A stretch of DNA of 64,000 nt from JANWXD01 sp035575135 (GCA_035575135.1 DATLYE010000012.1:24042-88041), one strand, 5' to 3'; shown: positions 9,054 to 18,535, numbered from the stretch's first letter. Numbers and translations are program-made. Notes: generated by a model not told the origin, from the letters alone.

Positions 9054-9990
9054 CTCTGAGGTGCCTCCCCGTGAGCGTGACGAAGACGTCCTCGAGCGTG
9101 GCCGAATGCGTTCGTAGTTCGCTGAGCGGAATGCGGCGCTCGGCGATGGCCGCCAGCAGCGACGGCACGGCGCGGTGCAAGTCGTTTACGCGAAGTTCAA
9201 AGTTTCCGTTCGCCTGGCGCACGTCACGGACACCTTCCAGGGTGGCCAGTTCGGCCGGATCCAGCGCGATTCCGCCTCCGTCCACCGAGAATTCAACGAC
9301 GTGGCCGCCGCCGATCGAAGCGATGAGCTCCGCGGGCGTTCCCAAAGCGATGATGCGGCCGTGATCCATGATGGCGACGCGGTCGCACAGGCGCTCGGCT
9401 TCCTCCATGTAGTGCGTGGTCAGGATGATGGTCCGGCCGGCGCGTTTGAGCTCGGCCACCAGCTCCCACACCTGCCGGCGCGCCTGAGGATCCAGACCCG
9501 TAGTGGGCTCGTCCAAAAACAGCAGTTCCGGATCACCAACGAGGGCGCAGGCCATGGCCAGACGCTGCCGCTGGCCGCCGGAAAGGGCCCCGACCCGCGC
9601 TTTCCGTTTCTCTTCCAACTCCACGATCGAGATCACTTCGTCCACGCCCAAGCCCCGATGGTAAAAACTCCGGAACAAGCGGACCGTCTCCTCGACGGTC
9701 AGCTTTTCGGAAAGCTGCGTGTCCTGCAGTTGCACTCCGAGGCGCTGGCGGAGCTGGCGCGCCGACGTTTTCCAGCTCAGGCCGAGCACTTCAACCACGC
9801 CGGCGTCCGGAGCGAGCAGCCCTTCGCAGATCTCGATGGTGGTGGTCTTGCCCGCCCCGTTGGGACCGAGCAGGCCGAAGCACTCGCCCGGCCACACGGC
9901 GAGATCCACACCGGCGACGGCCAAGACGTCCTTGTAAGCCTTTCGGAGACCTTCGACCCGCAAAGCAGGTCGCCCCGAGGCAGCAACCAT
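9046..9990 (-). CDS. ABC transporter ATP-binding protein
   Basis: The product is a 314-residue exporter-type ATPase. Walker A is GPNGAGKTT (42-50), the signature is LSGGQRQ (136-142), Walker B is LLFLDEP (156-162), and the H-loop is ILTTHYMEEAE. A C-terminal extension of about 90 residues with AATLEDVF-like sequence is typical of CcmA/DrrA-type drug and lipid exporters. I start at ATG 9990 because the longer in-frame extension upstream has no family similarity. It is translationally coupled to the permease at 9053. Confidence 0.92.
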   Translation of the reverse strand: MVAASGRPALRVEGLRKAYKDVLAVAGVDLAVWPGECFGLLGPNGAGKTTTIEICEGLLAPDAGVVEVLGLSWKTSARQLRQRLGVQLQDTQLSEKLTVEETVRLFRSFYHRGLGVDEVISIVELEEKRKARVGALSGGQRQRLAMACALVGDPELLFLDEPTTGLDPQARRQVWELVAELKRAGRTIILTTHYMEEAERLCDRVAIMDHGRIIALGTPAELIASIGGGHVVEFSVDGGGIALDPAELATLEGVRDVRQANGNFELRVNDLHRAVPSLLAAIAERRIPLSELRTHSATLEDVFVTLTGRHLRDE

Positions 9991-10067
9991 ATTCCGATTG
10001 TACCGACAGGACTTCGGACACAGCCTTTGGGATCGTGTGCTGCGGGCGCCAGCCCGGGGTGATCCAC

Positions 10068-10865
10068 TCACTGGTTGTGGTCTTGCGGGGAGCTGCCGGC
10101 CGCGTGCGAAGGCCACCGCGGGGGTCGCTTCTCACGAAACGCTCTCACGCCCTCGGCAAAGTCCGGGGAGGCGAACGCGCGGGCCCGGAACGCGGAGGCG
10201 ATCGGGGCGGCCTCGGCCAGAGAAAGCCCGCGCGTGCGGTGGACAAACTCAAGCCCGAGCCGCAAGGCCTCGCGGCTCGATGAAGCCAGCGCGACGGCAA
10301 GGTTGGCGGCGCGCTCGGCAAGCAGCGATGCGGGCGCCACCTCGTGGATCAGTCCGAGGCGCAAGGCCTCGGCCGCGCCAAACGTTCTTCCCGTCAGAGC
10401 CAGTTCGAGGGCCTGGCGCTCACCCACCGCCCAAGCCGCCGCACGGAAGACGACAAACGGCCACAGTCCCAGACGCACCTCCGTCAGGCCGAACATAGCT
10501 TCTTCGCAGGCCACGGCGATGTGTGCGTTGGCCACGAGTCCGGTCCCGCCGCCGAGGGCGGCTCCCTGGACCGCGGCGACGATCGGCTTGCGCAAGCGCA
10601 GCCCAACGGTGAACAGCTCTTCGTGAACTGCGGCTTGATCGGCGGCGCCGGGCGACAGCGCTTCGTCCAGATCCATGCCGGCACAGAACGACTTTCCTTC
10701 GGCTTCCAGCAAGACCGCACCGATCTTCGGGTCGGCCTCAGCCTGCTCGAAAGCGGCGACCAGTTCGCGGCACATGGCGAACGTGAGGGCGTTGCGCTTT
10801 TCCGGTCGCGCAAGGGTCACGTGCAGGACGCCGCGTTCAAGGTGCTGTTTCAAGTTCCCCGTCAT
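10068..10865 (-). CDS. Enoyl-CoA hydratase/isomerase (crotonase) family protein
   Basis: The product has 265 residues. Crotonase features are RPEKRNAL (20-27), the oxyanion-hole segments SFCAGMDL (59-66) and GAALGGGTGLV (101-111), then FGLTEVRLGLWP. Context in an AtuA/carboxyltransferase cluster suggests an AtuE-like role, hydrating a 3-methylglutaconyl- or isohexenylglutaconyl-CoA-type intermediate; this is inferred. Start ATG 10865 overlaps the preceding gene by 29 bases. The longer in-frame extension is a shadow of that gene. Confidence 0.88.
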   Translation of the reverse strand: MTGNLKQHLERGVLHVTLARPEKRNALTFAMCRELVAAFEQAEADPKIGAVLLEAEGKSFCAGMDLDEALSPGAADQAAVHEELFTVGLRLRKPIVAAVQGAALGGGTGLVANAHIAVACEEAMFGLTEVRLGLWPFVVFRAAAWAVGERQALELALTGRTFGAAEALRLGLIHEVAPASLLAERAANLAVALASSSREALRLGLEFVHRTRGLSLAEAAPIASAFRARAFASPDFAEGVRAFREKRPPRWPSHAAGSSPQDHNQ

Positions 10866-11175
10866 GGACTTCGATCTCCATGCGCAATAACGCCGCGCCG
10901 AGAGTCTTGCCCTGCGCATCCACGCGCAGGGAGACCGTGCCGCCCCCGCCCAGAGCTCCTCGCAACACGAAGTTGAGCGCGCCGAGGTTCGGCAGCTCGT
11001 AGCGCACCACTTCACCGCGCACGAGTTCGCCGAAGTGTTGCTTGACGCGTTCAGCGGTCACTTCCCGCACGAGAATCGGGTAGTGCCGCTCGTCGTAGGC
11101 GATGAGACCGATGTTGGCCGTGTCGCCTTTATCGCCCGAACGGGCATGCGCGATCCTCGCCAGCGGAATCTTCAC
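10837..11175 (-). CDS. AtuA-associated C-terminal domain protein
   Basis: The product is a 112-residue protein matching the domain found at the C-terminus of full-length AtuA. It opens with IPLARIAHARSGDKGDTANIG and contains RYELPNLGALNFVLRGALGGGG. In Pseudomonas AtuA this region is fused to the main DUF1446 domain; here it is a separate gene. Its ATG overlaps the stop of the main-domain gene (ATGA, 11172-11175), which implies coupled translation and probably a two-subunit protein. Confidence 0.85.
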   Translation of the reverse strand: MKIPLARIAHARSGDKGDTANIGLIAYDERHYPILVREVTAERVKQHFGELVRGEVVRYELPNLGALNFVLRGALGGGGTVSLRVDAQGKTLGAALLRMEIEVHDGELETAP

Positions 11176-12509
11176 TCGACGACCTCCACGCGCGGCTCGA
11201 TCTCGTGTCTTGGAATCAGCGCAGGCCAGAAAGCGATGACCTCGTGCACGGCGGGACGGCCTTCCCCGTAGCCTGTGGCGGTAGGGGGGCCGCTCAACAC
11301 CAGTGGGACCAATTCCCGCGTGAAGCGCTCGACGGCGCTCCGGTCGGGCCCACGGACGCCGATGCGCAGCTGCACCTCCGGCGGGTCCGGGGCCGGCGGT
11401 GCGGCGGGGCCGTGGCAGGCGCCTGCGCCGACGATCTCGGCGTGCACTTCGTCGAAGCGCAGCCCCAGCCTTTCAAGCCGCTCGCGGACGATTCGGGCGG
11501 CCGCTTGCGCCTTCGCGATCGCATCGGGCCAGCTGTAGACGAGCGTGCCGACGGACTTCCATCCGGCGGCGTAGCTGGCCGACAGCTTGAGAAACTCCGT
11601 CCGCGGCCGGCCGCGCACGCCCCAGACCCGCACGCGATCCGGGCCACAGTCTTCGAGGCCGATGGTGGTGAAATCCGCCACGCAGTCCGGGGTCACGTAC
11701 CCGCGGGGATCGCCGATTTCGTAAAGCAACTGCTCCTTGACGGTGTGCCGGTCCACGCGTCCCCCCGTACCGGGCTGCTTGGTCACCACAAACGTTCCGT
11801 CGGGCTCGACTTCCAGGACCGGATAGCCGACGTCGGCCAAATCGGGCATGCTCTGCCATCCCGCCTGGCAGTTGCCTCCGGTCACCTGCGCGCCGCACTC
11901 GATCAAGTGTCCTGCGACCGTGCCCGCAGCGAGCAGGTCCCAGTCGGTCTGGCCCCAGCCGAATTCGTGGATCATCGGGGCCAGCGCCAGCGAGGCGTCG
12001 GCGCAGCGTCCGGAAATGACCACGTCCGCGCCTGTAGCCAGGGCCTGCGCCAGAGGAAACGCCCCGAGATAGACGTTCGCGCTCGACAGGCGAGCGCGGA
12101 TGGCCGCAAGCGGTTCTCCCGTATCCAGGTTTCGCATCTCATAGCCTTTGGCGAGGAATTCATCCATCCGGCCGAGGACATCGTCGCCCAGCACGACGGC
12201 GACTTTGAGCGAGGGCGCCAGGCGCCGCACCTCGCGCGCACAGGCCACCGGATTGACGCCCCCGGCATTGGCAATGACCCGGATACGGTGTGCGCGCAGC
12301 AGGGGCTCGAGACGAGCCATGAGCGGCGGAAAATCGCGGGCATAGCCCAGGGCCGGGTCGCGCTGCTTCTGTTTCTGAAGAATGGACATGGTCACTTCGG
12401 CCAAGTAGTCGAGCGTGAGGTAATCGAGGGGACCCTGTTCGACCAGGCGGACCGGCGCCTCCAGCCAGTCGCCCCAAAAGCCCTGCCCGTTGGCGATGCG
12501 GATCATCAC
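11172..12509 (-). CDS. AtuA-like protein (DUF1446), main domain
   Basis: The product has 445 residues. The N-terminal IANGQGFWGDW, then DYLTLDYLAEVTMSIL, VIANAGGVNP and VISGRCADASLALAP are characteristic of the acyclic terpene utilisation AtuA family (DUF1446). The family is needed for citronellol/geraniol catabolism in Pseudomonas, but its reaction is not established. No signal peptide is seen. It lies directly downstream of the carboxyltransferase gene (10-base gap). The Pseudomonas-type C-terminal domain is encoded by the next gene. Confidence 0.88.
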   Translation of the reverse strand: MMIRIANGQGFWGDWLEAPVRLVEQGPLDYLTLDYLAEVTMSILQKQKQRDPALGYARDFPPLMARLEPLLRAHRIRVIANAGGVNPVACAREVRRLAPSLKVAVVLGDDVLGRMDEFLAKGYEMRNLDTGEPLAAIRARLSSANVYLGAFPLAQALATGADVVISGRCADASLALAPMIHEFGWGQTDWDLLAAGTVAGHLIECGAQVTGGNCQAGWQSMPDLADVGYPVLEVEPDGTFVVTKQPGTGGRVDRHTVKEQLLYEIGDPRGYVTPDCVADFTTIGLEDCGPDRVRVWGVRGRPRTEFLKLSASYAAGWKSVGTLVYSWPDAIAKAQAAARIVRERLERLGLRFDEVHAEIVGAGACHGPAAPPAPDPPEVQLRIGVRGPDRSAVERFTRELVPLVLSGPPTATGYGEGRPAVHEVIAFWPALIPRHEIEPRVEVVE

Positions 12510-12519
12510 GCCCCGGCCG

Positions 12520-14151
12520 TCACAGCGTCTCCAGAGCCAAATGCTCGCGGTGCCCGCGCCAGGCTGTTACCTCGAGCGCGAAGGCCAGAACGTCCCGCGT
12601 CGCGGCGGGATCGATAATCGCGTCCACGTGGCCGCGGGCGGCGGCGTAGCGCGCATCGAGCCAGCGCTCGTAATCGGCGCGCGTCTTCTCGATGCGGGCT
12701 TCCAGTTCCGGCGGCAGCGGCTGCCCCGCCGTCCGGTACTTTTCGATCTCCGGCCCGTGGATGGCTTGAATCGCCGCATCTCCCTCCATGACACCGATGC
12801 GGGCGGTGGGCCAGGCGAACGTAAAGTTCGGATCGAAGCCCTGCCCCGCCATGGCGTAATAACCCGCTCCACTGGCGTGGTTGATGGTGACCACGATCTT
12901 AGGCACGGTGGCGCAGGCCATGGTTTCCACCATTTCCGCGCCCGCGCGGATAATTCCGGCGCTTTCGGCCTCGACACCCACCATAAATCCGGAAACATCT
13001 TGTAAGTAAATCAGCGGCAGGCCGTGCCGTTCGGCCGTTTCGACAAAGTAAGCCACTTTGCGGGCCGACTCGGTATAGACGATTCCGCCGACGCGCGGAC
13101 CGCTCCGGGTTTTGACGAATCCGCGGCGGTTGGCGATCACCGCCACGGGGCGTCCGCACAAGCGCGCATTGGCGCAAAGCATCTCAGGGGCATATTCGGG
13201 CTGAAATTCCAGCCACTCGCCGGCGTCGAAGACGGCCTGCGTGATTTCCTCGACGTCGTAGGCCAAACGGTGGTCTTCAGGCAGGACGCCGTAGAGGGTT
13301 TCCGGGGCTTTGGCGGGCGGATTCCCTGAAACGCCGGGCGGGGGAGCGGGAAGATCGCGAAACCGGCTGCGGATCAGCTCGAGCGCATGCCCGTCATTTT
13401 CCGCAGCGTAGTGCGCGACGCCGCTCACGGAGGTGTGCAGTTCGGCTCCGCCGAGCGTCTCGGCATTCACCACTTGGCCGGTTGCGCCCCGCACGAGATT
13501 CGGTCCTCCGAGCCCCATGAAGCTGGTGCGTTTGACCATGATGATGACGTCGCTCAGCGCGGGCAGATACGCGCCGCCGGCGATGCAGGGGCCCATGACG
13601 GCGGCAAACTGCGGCACCTTCAACTTCCGGCGCATCAGGGAGTTGTAGTAGAAAATCCGGGCCGCGCCGTATTGGCCGGGGAAGATGCCATCCTGATAGG
13701 GCAGGTTGACGCCCGCCGAATCCACCAGATAGACGATGGGCACGCGGTTGCGCATGGCAATCTCCTGGGCGCGGAGGATCTTGTGGATGGTCTCCGGCCA
13801 CCACGCGCCGGCCTTCACCGTCGCATCATTGGCGACGATGACCGCGGGCCTCCCCTCGATCTTGCCGACCCCCGTGACGACGCCCGCCCCCGGGGCCTGG
13901 CCGTCGTATTTGTCCCAAGCCACAAGCAGGCCGATCTCGAGGAACGGCGCCCCGGGATCGAGAAGCCTGGCGATGCGCTCCCGTGCCGTGAGTTTCCCTT
14001 CGCGATGCTGTTTTTCGACCTTGGCCGGACCTCCGCCGGCCCGCAGCCGCTCCTCCAACCGGCGCACTTCTTCGACGAGACCGCGCATGTGGGCTTCGCG
14101 GGCGGCCAAAGCAGCTGTGCTCTGAGGGTTGGTCGTCACTCCTCCGGGCAC
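12520..14151 (-). CDS. Acyl-CoA carboxylase beta (carboxyltransferase) subunit, AtuC/MccB-like
   Basis: The product is a 543-residue carboxyltransferase. The N-terminal half has KLTARERIARLLD and YLVDSAGVNLPYQDG; the second half has NRRGFVKTRSGPRVGG, LIYLQDVSGFMVG and HASGAGYYAMAG. The pattern is closest to methylcrotonyl-/geranyl-CoA carboxylase beta subunits. It needs a biotin carboxylase/carrier partner, and none is encoded in this window. It is first in the - strand cluster with the AtuA genes and the crotonase, suggesting branched acyl-CoA (terpenoid or leucine-type) degradation. Confidence 0.9.
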   Translation of the reverse strand: MPGGVTTNPQSTAALAAREAHMRGLVEEVRRLEERLRAGGGPAKVEKQHREGKLTARERIARLLDPGAPFLEIGLLVAWDKYDGQAPGAGVVTGVGKIEGRPAVIVANDATVKAGAWWPETIHKILRAQEIAMRNRVPIVYLVDSAGVNLPYQDGIFPGQYGAARIFYYNSLMRRKLKVPQFAAVMGPCIAGGAYLPALSDVIIMVKRTSFMGLGGPNLVRGATGQVVNAETLGGAELHTSVSGVAHYAAENDGHALELIRSRFRDLPAPPPGVSGNPPAKAPETLYGVLPEDHRLAYDVEEITQAVFDAGEWLEFQPEYAPEMLCANARLCGRPVAVIANRRGFVKTRSGPRVGGIVYTESARKVAYFVETAERHGLPLIYLQDVSGFMVGVEAESAGIIRAGAEMVETMACATVPKIVVTINHASGAGYYAMAGQGFDPNFTFAWPTARIGVMEGDAAIQAIHGPEIEKYRTAGQPLPPELEARIEKTRADYERWLDARYAAARGHVDAIIDPAATRDVLAFALEVTAWRGHREHLALETL

Positions 14152-14214
14152 TTTCTAGTGTAGTGTGCGGCGGCACGCCTTCACAGCAGGCGGAGTGTGC
14201 GCTAGCATAACGGC

Positions 14215-15279
14215 ATGCTGGGACTGGACGCCCGCGCGGCGCGCGCTGCCTGGACGGTCTTCCTGATCGGCCTCGCTGTCGTCATCGTGTACAAGATCCG
14301 GAGGACGATCCTGATTTTCACGCTCGCCATGCTGCTGGCGTATCTGCTGGCGCCCCTCGTAGACCTGATCGAGCGCGTGGCGCCGCGCAAATTGCCGCGC
14401 ACGCTGCGCCTGGCGGTGGTGTACGCAGCGGTGGTTGCGCTAGTCATTGCGGGCGCCGTTTGGATCGGTTCGCGGATCGCGGCACAAGCCGTCGAGCTGG
14501 CGCGCCATGTGCCGGAGTGGCTGGCCAGGCCGGATCTGGCGGCGCGCCTGCCCGTGCCGGCGTGGGCCGAGCCGTGGAAGCAGCAGGCTCTGGAGGCGGC
14601 TCGGGAGCAGCTGGCGGCTCACGCCAAAGAGGCTCTGCCGCTACTGAGCGAAGTGGCGCAGCGAGCCGTTTCGCTGCTCACGAATCTTGGATTCGTCATT
14701 CTCGTTCCGATCCTCAGCTTCTTCTTCCTCAAAGACGCCGGAGCGGCACGCCAGCAACTGCTGGGGTGGGTGGGCGAAGGACCCGGGCGTTTGTTTGTCG
14801 AAGAGGTGCTCGGTGACGTGCACGTACTGCTCGGGCAGTTCATGCGCGCGCTGGTGCTGCTGGCGGCGGCGACCTTCGTTTTCTACGGCCTGTTTTTCTG
14901 GATCATCGGCTTGCCGTACGCGGCCCTGCTCGCGGGGCTGGCGGCCGCCCTCGAGTTCGTGCCCGTACTCGGCCCGCTGACGGCGGCGATTGCCATCCTG
15001 CTGGTGGCGCTGCTCAGCGGACAGCTGAAGATGGCGCTCTGGATTCTCGTTTTCCTCCTCGCTTACCGGCTGTTTCAGGATTACGTGCTCCAACCTTACC
15101 TGATGAGCGCGGGAGTGGCGCTTCATCCGCTGTGGATCATCTTCGGCGTGCTGGCCGGCGAACAGATCGCCGGGGTGGCGGGCATGTTCCTGTCCATCCC
15201 GGTGCTGGCGACGCTGCGAGTGATCGTGGTGCGGCTGAAAAAATCTTACGGCCGGCGGCTGGAGGTTGTCCGCTCATGA
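14215..15279 (+). CDS. AI-2E family (PerM/TqsA-like) transporter
   Basis: The product is a 354-residue polytopic membrane protein. Two N-terminal membrane segments include VIVYKIRRTILIFTLAMLLA and lead to the conserved YLLAPLVDLIER. A soluble middle region of about 100 residues follows. The C-terminal half has further segments including LAGLAAALEFVPVLGPL, a family hallmark, and YRLFQDYVLQPYLM. Members export AI-2 or act as ion antiporters; the substrate here is unknown. Its stop overlaps the next start (ATGA), so the two are coupled. Confidence 0.9.
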   Translation: MLGLDARAARAAWTVFLIGLAVVIVYKIRRTILIFTLAMLLAYLLAPLVDLIERVAPRKLPRTLRLAVVYAAVVALVIAGAVWIGSRIAAQAVELARHVPEWLARPDLAARLPVPAWAEPWKQQALEAAREQLAAHAKEALPLLSEVAQRAVSLLTNLGFVILVPILSFFFLKDAGAARQQLLGWVGEGPGRLFVEEVLGDVHVLLGQFMRALVLLAAATFVFYGLFFWIIGLPYAALLAGLAAALEFVPVLGPLTAAIAILLVALLSGQLKMALWILVFLLAYRLFQDYVLQPYLMSAGVALHPLWIIFGVLAGEQIAGVAGMFLSIPVLATLRVIVVRLKKSYGRRLEVVRS

Positions 15280-16226
15280 GGCGGCGCCTGGCGGCGGTTC
15301 TGGCGCCCTGGCCGCTGGCGGCGCATATGCTGAGCCTGAGCACGGGGGAGTTGCGAGTCGAGGAGAAGATGGGAAGTTACGAGCTGCGCATGCCGCTTTA
15401 TGAGGTCGTGCACGTGCGCCACCCGGAGCGGGAGCTGGTGGCCGCCGTGCGATTTGCGGGAGCGCAGCTGCGGGAGTCCTCCTGCGCAGCCGACGAAGCG
15501 GCGGGAGCGTATCTGTGCCGGGCGACGTACGAATTTGCCGAGCCGGTGGAGGAAGTGGAGGTGGAATCGCGGCTGCACGCGGTTACGGTGCCGAACCATG
15601 TGCATCTGCTGCGGGTGGTCAAGGGCGACAAATCGGATCAGGCAGTCCTGGATCTGTCCTTTCCTCGAGCTACGCTCCGCTTCGAGCCCCCGACGGCCTT
15701 CGAGATCGCGCTGCGGCAGACCGGTGCGGGGATGCTGCGGGCGGCGGGAGGCGCCGCGCAGCTGCTGCTTGTAGTCGGGCTGGTGCTGGCCGCGCGCGGG
15801 CGGAGGGAACTGGTGGTGCTGGGAGCGATGTTCGTGCTGGGCGAGGCCGTCTCCTGCGTGGCGGCGCCCCATCTCGGACTCCGGCCCGCGGCGCGGTTCA
15901 TCGAAGCGGCTGCAGCACTCACGATTGCCTACCTTGCCGCGGAGATTCTGCTGCTCCCTGCGGCCGGCGGCCGCTGGGCGGTGGCGGCCGTGCTGGGGAC
16001 GTTTCACGGGCTGTATTTTGCGGAATTTGTCCGAACCTCAGGCTACCAGGCCGCCTGGGTGTTGCTGGGTGCAGCGCTGGCCGAGGTGGCGCTGCTGGCG
16101 GCGCTGGGAATCGCGTATCTGCGAGGCCTGCGTGCCGGCCTGCGGGCGCCCGTGACCCAGGTGGGCGCGGGCTTGCTCGTGGCACTGGGTCTGGTATGGT
16201 TCGGCCTCCGGTTGCGGTCAGGGTGA
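15276..16226 (+). CDS. HupE/UreJ-like membrane protein
   Basis: The product has 316 residues. An extracytoplasmic N-terminal domain of about 140 residues follows a short hydrophobic start. A C-terminal membrane half contains RFIEAAAALTIAYLAAEI, then GTFHGLYFAEF. This resembles the VEx-ALSIVY and LHGFGFA blocks of HupE/UreJ-type proteins, implicated in nickel supply. The usual HPxxGxDH motif is not evident, so metal transport is uncertain. No hydrogenase or urease genes are present. The ATG overlaps the upstream permease stop by 4 bases. Confidence 0.6.
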   Translation: MRRRLAAVLAPWPLAAHMLSLSTGELRVEEKMGSYELRMPLYEVVHVRHPERELVAAVRFAGAQLRESSCAADEAAGAYLCRATYEFAEPVEEVEVESRLHAVTVPNHVHLLRVVKGDKSDQAVLDLSFPRATLRFEPPTAFEIALRQTGAGMLRAAGGAAQLLLVVGLVLAARGRRELVVLGAMFVLGEAVSCVAAPHLGLRPAARFIEAAAALTIAYLAAEILLLPAAGGRWAVAAVLGTFHGLYFAEFVRTSGYQAAWVLLGAALAEVALLAALGIAYLRGLRAGLRAPVTQVGAGLLVALGLVWFGLRLRSG

Positions 16227-16301
16227 GAGAAGGCTGCCCAAAACGGTGGTGCGGCCTCGGCAGGACCCCAAGGCCCACCGCGGTCCGCGAAGGCGTCCCC
16301 T

Positions 16302-16919
16302 CTATTTGGCGAACCGTGCCCGGAACATCCCGCCGTACACTAACAGTCCGTTCCGCAGGCCCACGTACGGACCGAACGAAAGATTCCGGTGCAGGCGTAT
16401 GTCGCCTGCGAGCACAACTTGAAACAGCGGTGTGACGGGAAGTTCTTTCAGTGTATACGTTCTCTCGGGTAGCGTCGCACCTTGAAAGGGTTCCGTCCGG
16501 CGATACGTAGCCTTGAACTGCGGACCCACGCCCGCGCCGAAGCCGAAACCGATGCTTCCCCGCGAGCGCGAAACGATATTCGCATATTTGGTTGCGAGGA
16601 ACCCCGCCAGCCGTGCATTTGCGGTATAGAGTGACCCACTTCTTAAATCCCGGCCTTCTCCATCGAGCCGGAACAAAAGAAGCTGGAGAGAATAGCTCGG
16701 GGCGCCATTCTCATGGAAATGCGTCAGGCCGAGCGCATACGACCAGCCGGTCACTTCGCCGCGGTAGCGGTCCTGTACGGTATCCGCGATCGAATCCGGA
16801 AGCCGCGCATACGCCACACCTGCTTCAAAGCCGAAGTGGGGTCCGCCTTCGTCCTGAGCAGAGGCGCGCGAATTGCCAAGTGCGAGACTAAGGGAAAAGA
16901 GCAAAACAAATCTTCGCAT
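16302..16919 (-). CDS. Predicted outer-membrane beta-barrel protein
   Basis: The product has 205 residues. A clear signal peptide (about 1-21, ending ASA-Q) is followed by alternating hydrophobic/aromatic strands: FGFEAGVAYARL, WSYALGLTHF, SYSLQLLLFRL, SIGFGFGAGVGPQF, FQVVLAGDIRLH and FGPYVGLRNGLLVY. The last residues are MFRARFAK and do not end in the classic aromatic. I recognise no specific family; a small porin-like or OmpA-like barrel is the best structural guess. It is last in the - strand run that begins at 26890. Confidence 0.55.
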   Translation of the reverse strand: MRRFVLLFSLSLALGNSRASAQDEGGPHFGFEAGVAYARLPDSIADTVQDRYRGEVTGWSYALGLTHFHENGAPSYSLQLLLFRLDGEGRDLRSGSLYTANARLAGFLATKYANIVSRSRGSIGFGFGAGVGPQFKATYRRTEPFQGATLPERTYTLKELPVTPLFQVVLAGDIRLHRNLSFGPYVGLRNGLLVYGGMFRARFAK

Positions 16920-17109
16920 TTCCTTACTCCGGGGACATTTTTACGGCCGCGGGACGATCTGGTAACTGACGTCCTTCGAGGCGACCAGCCTCCCGTCCAC
17001 GTAAAGGCGCAGCGGCGCCACCAGCATCGAGAGATATCCGAAAAATAGGTATGCGGCACGGGCGAATGTCGCAACGCAGCCAGCTCGTGCGTTCTGACCG
17101 TCACTCAGA

Positions 17110-18411
17110 CTAATCCGATATCACAATTCTCCGAATACGGTGCCCGTCAATCAAGTAGGCGATCGCACCCTGTTCGCAATATGATCTCACTACAGCGTCG
17201 TGAGGAAAAGTACCACCCACCTCGTTCTCATGGTCGAAGTATCCCTCACCTGCCCGAGCGACCCCCAAAAATGGGTGCCACACAGAGCTCTTCCCGCCTC
17301 GCATGGGCGCCTCTTCAGCCACCGTCGCAACCAGTCGAGGACCCTGAGACACGAACACGATCAAAAGCTCCCTCGATTTTTGGTATACCTGAACGGCATA
17401 GTCGGTCGCTCCATCGCCATTGAAATCGCCCCACACACTAAACGGCGGCCATGGTCTCCCGACTTTACACACCTTGTCCTCCGCGGACTCGTATGCCGCG
17501 AAACCCCATCCAGGATAAGTCGCGTCCAGATAACGGCGGATAACCCGCCCGACATCCAAAACGCCCTTTTCTGACTCCGTTAGGCGCTCTCCTTCACCGC
17601 AGGGCTTGACGAGCGGCCGGCCGAAATCAGGATCACCCAACCACACGTTAACGCAGGGTTGGTTTCCGGTCATAAAAGTTCGGCCGGCCCAGAACCGCGC
17701 TCCTGAGCCTCTGTACAGACCCGGCGCCAGGTTTCCGTGGGGCCGCAGAATTATCGCCGCCTGCGGCCCCTTCGCCAGTTCTGTATACAGCGGGATTGGT
17801 GCACTCAACTCGCCATACCCGATCTGGTCACCGGAAGCCCAGGCTTCTATCTTACTCACTGTAAAGTCTCGCTCATTCAGGCCCCGTTGATGCAATCGAT
17901 TTATGTAAAACAACCTCTCCAATGTGGTACTACGAATGAACCAACTATCCCACAAATTATCGATATTATCTGACTCACCACGCTTTCGCGAGACAAAAGC
18001 AACACGGGCTGGCAAAACGCGTACTCTCGCGTCGCCTACGGGTCCACTAAGGCGTTCGCCTTGGATGAGGCGGACATACTTTGAGCGGGCGTTGTCCTTA
18101 ATCTCATCCAGCTCCTCCAGCGGAATTATCCTTGCAGGGCAACACACTACGAGGTACTTGCCGTCGCCCAGGCGAGTCTGTGTCAAGTCTAATCGGTTCC
18201 ACCCCCTCTGCTCCCAAAACCAATAATGTACGGCGAGACCCGCAGCGAGAGACAAGATGCAGATCGCAGCAACGCCGAGGCGTCGCCGCCCGCTCAGCCG
18301 CAATGTCCTCGAACTCCCGACAACGGCCGCGGGCTCTACCAACGCCCTACCGCAGCGTACGCAAAACCGTGTTCCGCTCCTGTTCTCCCAATGACAATGG
18401 CCGCACAGCAT
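17110..18411 (-). CDS. Zinc-ribbon membrane protein with extracytoplasmic FG-GAP-like tail
   Basis: The product has 433 residues. A zinc ribbon of cysteines 3, 6, 17 and 20 (C-X2-C-X10-C-X2-C) is followed by one membrane segment (about 43-66). Most of the protein is then extracytoplasmic by the positive-inside rule. Near residue 330 it has WGDFNGDGATDYAVQVY, which looks like one FG-GAP/VCBS calcium-binding repeat. I recognise no family for the rest. It is one of five adjacent loci with the same ribbon spacing. A substrate-sensing or envelope role is only a guess. Confidence 0.7.
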   Translation of the reverse strand: MLCGHCHWENRSGTRFCVRCGRALVEPAAVVGSSRTLRLSGRRRLGVAAICILSLAAGLAVHYWFWEQRGWNRLDLTQTRLGDGKYLVVCCPARIIPLEELDEIKDNARSKYVRLIQGERLSGPVGDARVRVLPARVAFVSRKRGESDNIDNLWDSWFIRSTTLERLFYINRLHQRGLNERDFTVSKIEAWASGDQIGYGELSAPIPLYTELAKGPQAAIILRPHGNLAPGLYRGSGARFWAGRTFMTGNQPCVNVWLGDPDFGRPLVKPCGEGERLTESEKGVLDVGRVIRRYLDATYPGWGFAAYESAEDKVCKVGRPWPPFSVWGDFNGDGATDYAVQVYQKSRELLIVFVSQGPRLVATVAEEAPMRGGKSSVWHPFLGVARAGEGYFDHENEVGGTFPHDAVVRSYCEQGAIAYLIDGHRIRRIVISD

Positions 18412-18535
18412 GTCACGATTTCCCCGAAGTTTCCCGAATACAAAACGAAAACGACGACATCCTAGCCGTGTCTTTGCAACTCTACCGCTACGAACAGCTC
18501 TCTGCTCTTCCGCACCGAACGACAGGGGTGCGCGT

